From an uncultured Clostridium sp. (GTDB taxonomy: Bacteria; Bacillota; Clostridia; UBA1212; UBA1255): a stretch of 17,695 nucleotides of DNA. The notes under the pieces were generated by a model. The model saw only the letters and a program-made list of their open reading frames with translations, did not search any database and had not been told where the DNA came from. Position 1 is the stretch's first letter, and each line of letters opens with the position of its first letter. The stretch spans positions 1-17,695 of the forward strand of contig USLW01000008.1 of assembly GCA_900555605.1 (NCBI GenBank), in the 5' to 3' direction. A program made the translations under genes and the position numbers. This document shows positions 14,787 through 17,695 of the stretch, piece by piece.

Positions 14787-14829
14787 AAACGCGGCGGCAG
14801 GTAAAGGAGAGAGGGGAGGACCGGGAGCA

Positions 14830-15396
14830 TTGGCAAGACATTCTGCGGATAGAGAAAAACGGCATCAGCTGCTGCAGGAAAAGCTGCGGCAGGAGCCCTT
14901 TATGACAGACGGCGACTTGGCTGCTTTCTTAGGCGTCAGCATTTCAACAGTCCGGCTGGACCGCTTGGCGCTGGGAATTCCTGAGCTGCGGGAACGTGTC
15001 ATGTCGGTTGCGGAGACGAGCATCGATACCAGTGATGCCATAATAGACGGCGGACTGGATGGGGAGATTCTGGATGTCGAGGCGGGCGTGCGGGGAATCT
15101 CCGTTATGGCTGCGGCAAAAGAGATGTGCTTTGAACGTATGGAAATGATACGCGGACAATATATATATGCTATGGCAGAGCGCCTGGCCATTGCAATCGC
15201 GGATCTGCCTGCAGCGCTGATCGGAGTAGCGAACATCAAATATAAGACGCCGGTAAAGGTTGGTGCTAAATTGGTAGCCAGAGGAGAGGTAAAAGCGGCA
15301 AGAAAAAACTCAATCGTAGTTTGGGTCCGGATTTACTGTGAGCGCGTTGAAGTTTTCAGAGGCAAGTACATTTTGAATGGTGAGGCGGGTGTTTAA
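14830..15396 (+). CDS. fapR: fatty acid and phospholipid biosynthesis regulator FapR
   Basis: FapR is a malonyl-CoA-sensing repressor of fatty acid and phospholipid genes (188 aa, the usual size). The start is TTG at 14830 (MARHSADREKRHQLLQEKLR), with GGGGAGGA ending 9 bases before it. The frame is open further upstream but would run through the promoter and operator. An N-terminal DeoR-like helix-turn-helix is at about 24-48 (FMTDGDLAAFLGVSISTVRL, then DRLALGIPELRER). After a linker, a hot-dog-fold effector domain spans about 95-185 (IGVANIKYKTPVKVGAKLVA). It is first in the operon with plsX (6-base gap) and is probably autoregulated through the FapR box in its leader. Confidence 0.93.
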   Translation: MARHSADREKRHQLLQEKLRQEPFMTDGDLAAFLGVSISTVRLDRLALGIPELRERVMSVAETSIDTSDAIIDGGLDGEILDVEAGVRGISVMAAAKEMCFERMEMIRGQYIYAMAERLAIAIADLPAALIGVANIKYKTPVKVGAKLVARGEVKAARKNSIVVWVRIYCERVEVFRGKYILNGEAGV

Positions 15397-15402
15397 TCAG
15401 AT

Positions 15403-16413
15403 ATGATGGTATTGGTTGACGCAATGGGCGGAGACAATGCGCCGGAGGCAATTGTACAGGGCTGCCTGAGCGCATTGAAAATGAAAGGGGACTTCTGTAT
15501 CACGCTGATTGGAGACAGACGGCGGATCGAGGATATTTTGATAGATGCGGAATATGATAAAAACAGACTTTTTATACGCCATGCGTCTGATATAATCACC
15601 AATCACGAATCGCCGACAAAGGCAATCAAATCGAAACCGGATTCTTCTATGGCAGTAGGTTTCCAGATGCTTAAGCAAAAAGAGGGCAATGTGTTTATTT
15701 CGGCAGGCAGCAGCGGCGCGCTGCTGGTGGGTTCCGTGACGATTATCCGGCGCATCAAGGGCGTGGATCGTCCGGCGCTCGGTTCCGTGATCCCCACGAA
15801 AAGAGGCCGTATGCTGCTGCTTGATTCCGGCCTGAATACTTCCTGCCGCCCGAATCACTATCTGCAGTTCGGCTATCTTGGATCCGCTTATATGAAAGCC
15901 GTGTTCGGAACAGACCGTGCCCGGGTGGGCCTGATCAATGTAGGGACTGAGGATGAAAAGGGTACTGAGGACGTAAAAGATGCCAATAAGCTGCTGCGTG
16001 CTTCTTCCCTGAATTACGTGGGAAGCGTGGAGGGAAAGGATCTGCTGGAAGGCGTTGCAGATGTCGTTGTTACAGACGGCTTTACGGGCAACGTGGTATT
16101 AAAGCTTATTGAAGGGACTTCTAAATATATTTTCGGTGAAATCAAGGGCATGCTTTATAAGAATGTGAAATCCAAGATCGGCGCGCTGTTTCTGAAAGAC
16201 GGATTAAAAACCTTCAAGCGTTCTTTGGATGCAGACGTCAACGGCGGTGCACCGATTTTAGGCGTGGACGGTCTGGTAATCAAAAGTCACGGCAGCTCCA
16301 ATGCCAGAACCATCAAGCATGTGGTTCTGAAGGCCTGCGCGCTGGCCGAGAGCAGCTTTCTGGAGGATATTAAAGGTGAATTTAATGTGCTGTCAAAAAA
16401 TAAAATAATCTGA
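15403..16413 (+). CDS. plsX: phosphate acyltransferase PlsX
   Basis: PlsX converts acyl-ACP plus phosphate to acyl-phosphate, the acyl donor for PlsY in phosphatidic acid synthesis, as a peripheral membrane enzyme. The length, 336 aa, is normal. Motifs: MVLVDAMGGDNAPEAIVQG (2-20), ISAGSSGALLVGS (about 104-116), LINVGTEDEKGT, DVVVTDGFTGNVVLKLIEG (about 222-240) and GAPILGVDGLVIKSHGSSNA (about 285-304). One segment differs from the norm: LLLDSGLNTSCRPNHYLQF stands where most PlsX proteins have a D-x-G-A-N version. The Shine-Dalgarno is weak, so translation may be coupled to fapR. ACP, its partner, is encoded next. Confidence 0.96.
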   Translation: MMVLVDAMGGDNAPEAIVQGCLSALKMKGDFCITLIGDRRRIEDILIDAEYDKNRLFIRHASDIITNHESPTKAIKSKPDSSMAVGFQMLKQKEGNVFISAGSSGALLVGSVTIIRRIKGVDRPALGSVIPTKRGRMLLLDSGLNTSCRPNHYLQFGYLGSAYMKAVFGTDRARVGLINVGTEDEKGTEDVKDANKLLRASSLNYVGSVEGKDLLEGVADVVVTDGFTGNVVLKLIEGTSKYIFGEIKGMLYKNVKSKIGALFLKDGLKTFKRSLDADVNGGAPILGVDGLVIKSHGSSNARTIKHVVLKACALAESSFLEDIKGEFNVLSKNKII

Positions 16414-16478
16414 CAGGCATTTGATTATAATATAAAAACGATTTGTTGTTTGGCATAGGCCGGAAAGGATGGAGTATC

Positions 16479-16703
16479 ATGTTTGAAAAAATTAAAAAAA
16501 TTGTAGTGGAGCAATTAGGCGTGGATGAAGACGAGGTCACAATGGAGGCTTCCTTTATTGATGATTTGGGGGCAGACTCTTTGGATATTGTGGAATTAAT
16601 CATGGCCCTCGAGGAAGAATTTGAAATCGAGATCCCCGATGCTGCGGCTGAAAAGATCACGACTGTAGGCGACGCGGTAGAGTATGTCAAATCTATTCAG
16701 TAA
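16479..16703 (+). CDS. acpP: acyl carrier protein
   Basis: ACP carries growing acyl chains on a 4'-phosphopantetheine arm and supplies acyl-ACP to PlsX. The 74-residue, acidic, four-helix protein has [12 protein letters not shown], with S34 as the attachment site. The start at 16479 ([14 protein letters not shown]) is preceded by GGAG with 6-base spacing; the longer reading from 16443 uses a non-ATG codon and adds residues foreign to the family. It lies 65 bases after plsX. Its last 20 bases overlap the start of rnc. Confidence 0.96.
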   Translation: MFEKIKKIVVEQLGVDEDEVTMEASFIDDLGADSLDIVELIMALEEEFEIEIPDAAAEKITTVGDAVEYVKSIQ

Positions 16704-17451
16704 GCTTGCACTGTTAGAAAAAGGGATCGGGTACTGCTTTCAAAATAAAAGTTTACTGGTAACTGCTGTGACGCATACTTCCTATGCGAATGAACACGGG
16801 CATAACGGGAAGGAGAAGCCGGAGCATAACCAGCGTCTTGAATTTTTAGGCGATTCCGTGCTGAGTACGGTGATCAGCACCTATCTTTACAGGCACTATC
16901 CGGATTTGCCGGAGGGCAATCTTTCTAAATTGCGGGCCAGTGTCGTTTGTGAGTCTGCATTGGCTGAGGTTGCCCGCCGGATTCGGCTGCAGGATTATCT
17001 GCTGCTGGGGGTCGGTGAAGAACAGACCGGAGGAAGGGACAAGCCTTCTATCCTTGCAGATGCAATGGAAAGCTTGATTGCGGCACTTTATCTCGATTCC
17101 GGCTATGAGCAGACGGAACGTGTTTTATTGGACGGCATAAGCATGAAATCCGATATTATCCGCTGCCGTAAAAATTATGAAAGAGTGGACTATAAAACGC
17201 TGCTGCAGGAGACGGTAGGGAAAAAGGGACTGGAGGTTTCCTATAGAATTGTTGAAATAGATGGGCCGCCGCATGCATGTGTTTATGTTTCCGAGGTGTC
17301 TCTTTCCGCCTCCCGCGAGCATACGCCGAATGCCTCAGAAGCTGCCTCATTTCCGCCTGTTGCCGGAAGAGGCCGCTCTAAAAAAGAGGCGGAACAAAAT
17401 GCAGCGAAAGAATTGATCAAATGGCTGCACGAAACGCCGCAGCGTCCGTGA
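16684..17451 (+). CDS. rnc: ribonuclease III
   Basis: RNase III cleaves double-stranded RNA in rRNA maturation and mRNA turnover (255 aa). The catalytic domain (about 9-160) has the signature [13 protein letters not shown] (48-60; E53 and D57 are metal ligands) and [16 protein letters not shown] (125-140; D126 and E129). The double-stranded-RNA-binding domain (about 168-248) has DYKTLLQE and [19 protein letters not shown]. Its loop between the second and third strands (about 206-227) is some 12 residues longer than usual. The start ATG lies inside acpP with no clear Shine-Dalgarno, so translation is probably coupled. The acpP-rnc order is common in bacteria. Confidence 0.94.
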   Translation: MSNLFSKLALLEKGIGYCFQNKSLLVTAVTHTSYANEHGHNGKEKPEHNQRLEFLGDSVLSTVISTYLYRHYPDLPEGNLSKLRASVVCESALAEVARRIRLQDYLLLGVGEEQTGGRDKPSILADAMESLIAALYLDSGYEQTERVLLDGISMKSDIIRCRKNYERVDYKTLLQETVGKKGLEVSYRIVEIDGPPHACVYVSEVSLSASREHTPNASEAASFPPVAGRGRSKKEAEQNAAKELIKWLHETPQRP

Positions 17452-17455
17452 TGAG

Positions 17456-17695
17456 ATGCGGCGGTGTATTTTTTATTCAGAAAAGAGATATGATGCGTTG
17501 CGTTTGTTGATTATTCCAATTTTTATACCGCACGCAGGATGTCCTCATGATTGCTGCTTCTGCAATCAGAAGGTCATCAGCGGAAATGTCCGGGCCCCTT
17601 CGGCAGAAGAAATCCATTCTATGCTTGAGGGGTATTTTACGGTAGCACATCGCTATGATGCGGTGCAGGCTGCTTTTTACGGCGGCAGCTTTTCC
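17456..17695 (+). CDS. radical SAM protein, Elp3-like, cut by the window end
   Basis: The first 80 codons of a radical SAM protein, open to the window edge. The motif PIFIPHAGCPHDCCFCNQK gives the CxxxCxxC cluster ligands C29, C33 and C36, and AAFYGGSFS at the edge matches the next conserved strand. This form (IPIF.PH.GCP..C.FCNQ ... FYGGSF) is that of the Elp3-related radical SAM protein commonly found between rnc and smc in Clostridia. Its biochemical role is not firmly known; relation to tRNA uridine modification is by family resemblance. The start at 17456 is 4 bases past the rnc stop, has no clear Shine-Dalgarno, and is a few residues longer than usual, so the true start could be internal. 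Confidence 0.82.
   Translation, partial: MRRCIFYSEKRYDALRLLIIPIFIPHAGCPHDCCFCNQKVISGNVRAPSAEEIHSMLEGYFTVAHRYDAVQAAFYGGSFS

Noticed and set aside
14722..14829. Longer N terminus for FapR
   Set aside because: It starts on the -35 box and would translate the promoter and FapR operator; family similarity begins at the TTG at 14830.

Overview
The window looks like chromosome from a low-to-mid GC Bacillota of class Clostridia. The evidence is strong Shine-Dalgarno sites, near-consensus sigma-A promoters (TTGACA-N17-TATACT, TTGACA-N17-TAGAAT, TTGCAT-N17-TATAAT), a FapR regulator with a recognisable FapR box, a YtrA-type GntR/ABC operon, and the order fapR-plsX-acpP-rnc-radical SAM gene. It is mostly core housekeeping genes with two accessory surface-protein insertions. 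I see no tRNA, rRNA, CRISPR array, transposase or phage gene.

Layout. 1-1736 (+): C-terminal part of a GH94 (cellobiose-phosphorylase / cyclic beta-glucan synthase type) enzyme, with an in-frame stop just upstream of its first ATG. 1819-2523 (+): ispD of the MEP isoprenoid pathway. 2530-2718 (+): a start-less remnant of a MarR-family regulator, followed by a bidirectional hairpin terminator. 2773-3918 (-): a secreted, membrane-anchored two-domain surface protein with a structured leader. 4191-6235 (-): an autoregulated-looking gntR-ATPase-permease operon with a clear promoter and candidate operator. 6544-9736 (+): recA-recX-rimO, tightly packed. 9817-13704 (-): a three-gene surface operon (DUF4082 protein, DUF4082+NPCBM protein, GH20 lipoprotein) with its own promoter. 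14020-14649 (-): pgsA, divergent from 14830-17695 (+): fapR-plsX-acpP-rnc and the start of a radical SAM gene.

How they fit together. The fapR-plsX-acpP block supplies and regulates acyl chains for phospholipids, and pgsA across the divergent promoter region makes phosphatidylglycerol phosphate, so this intergenic stretch is a lipid-synthesis control point. The surface operon pairs two predicted carbohydrate-binding surface proteins with an extracellular beta-N-acetylhexosaminidase, suggesting capture and trimming of GlcNAc/GalNAc-containing glycans. It sits between rimO and pgsA, which are commonly adjacent in Bacillota, so it looks like an accessory insertion with an inversion.

The most interesting points are the surface operon with its repeat-overlapped promoter, the shared P-[DE]-S-G-D anchor motif, the unusual palindromes in the pgsA and ytr-like promoters, and the MarR relic. 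I found no convincing wholly new system; the surface operon is the best candidate for unexplored biology.
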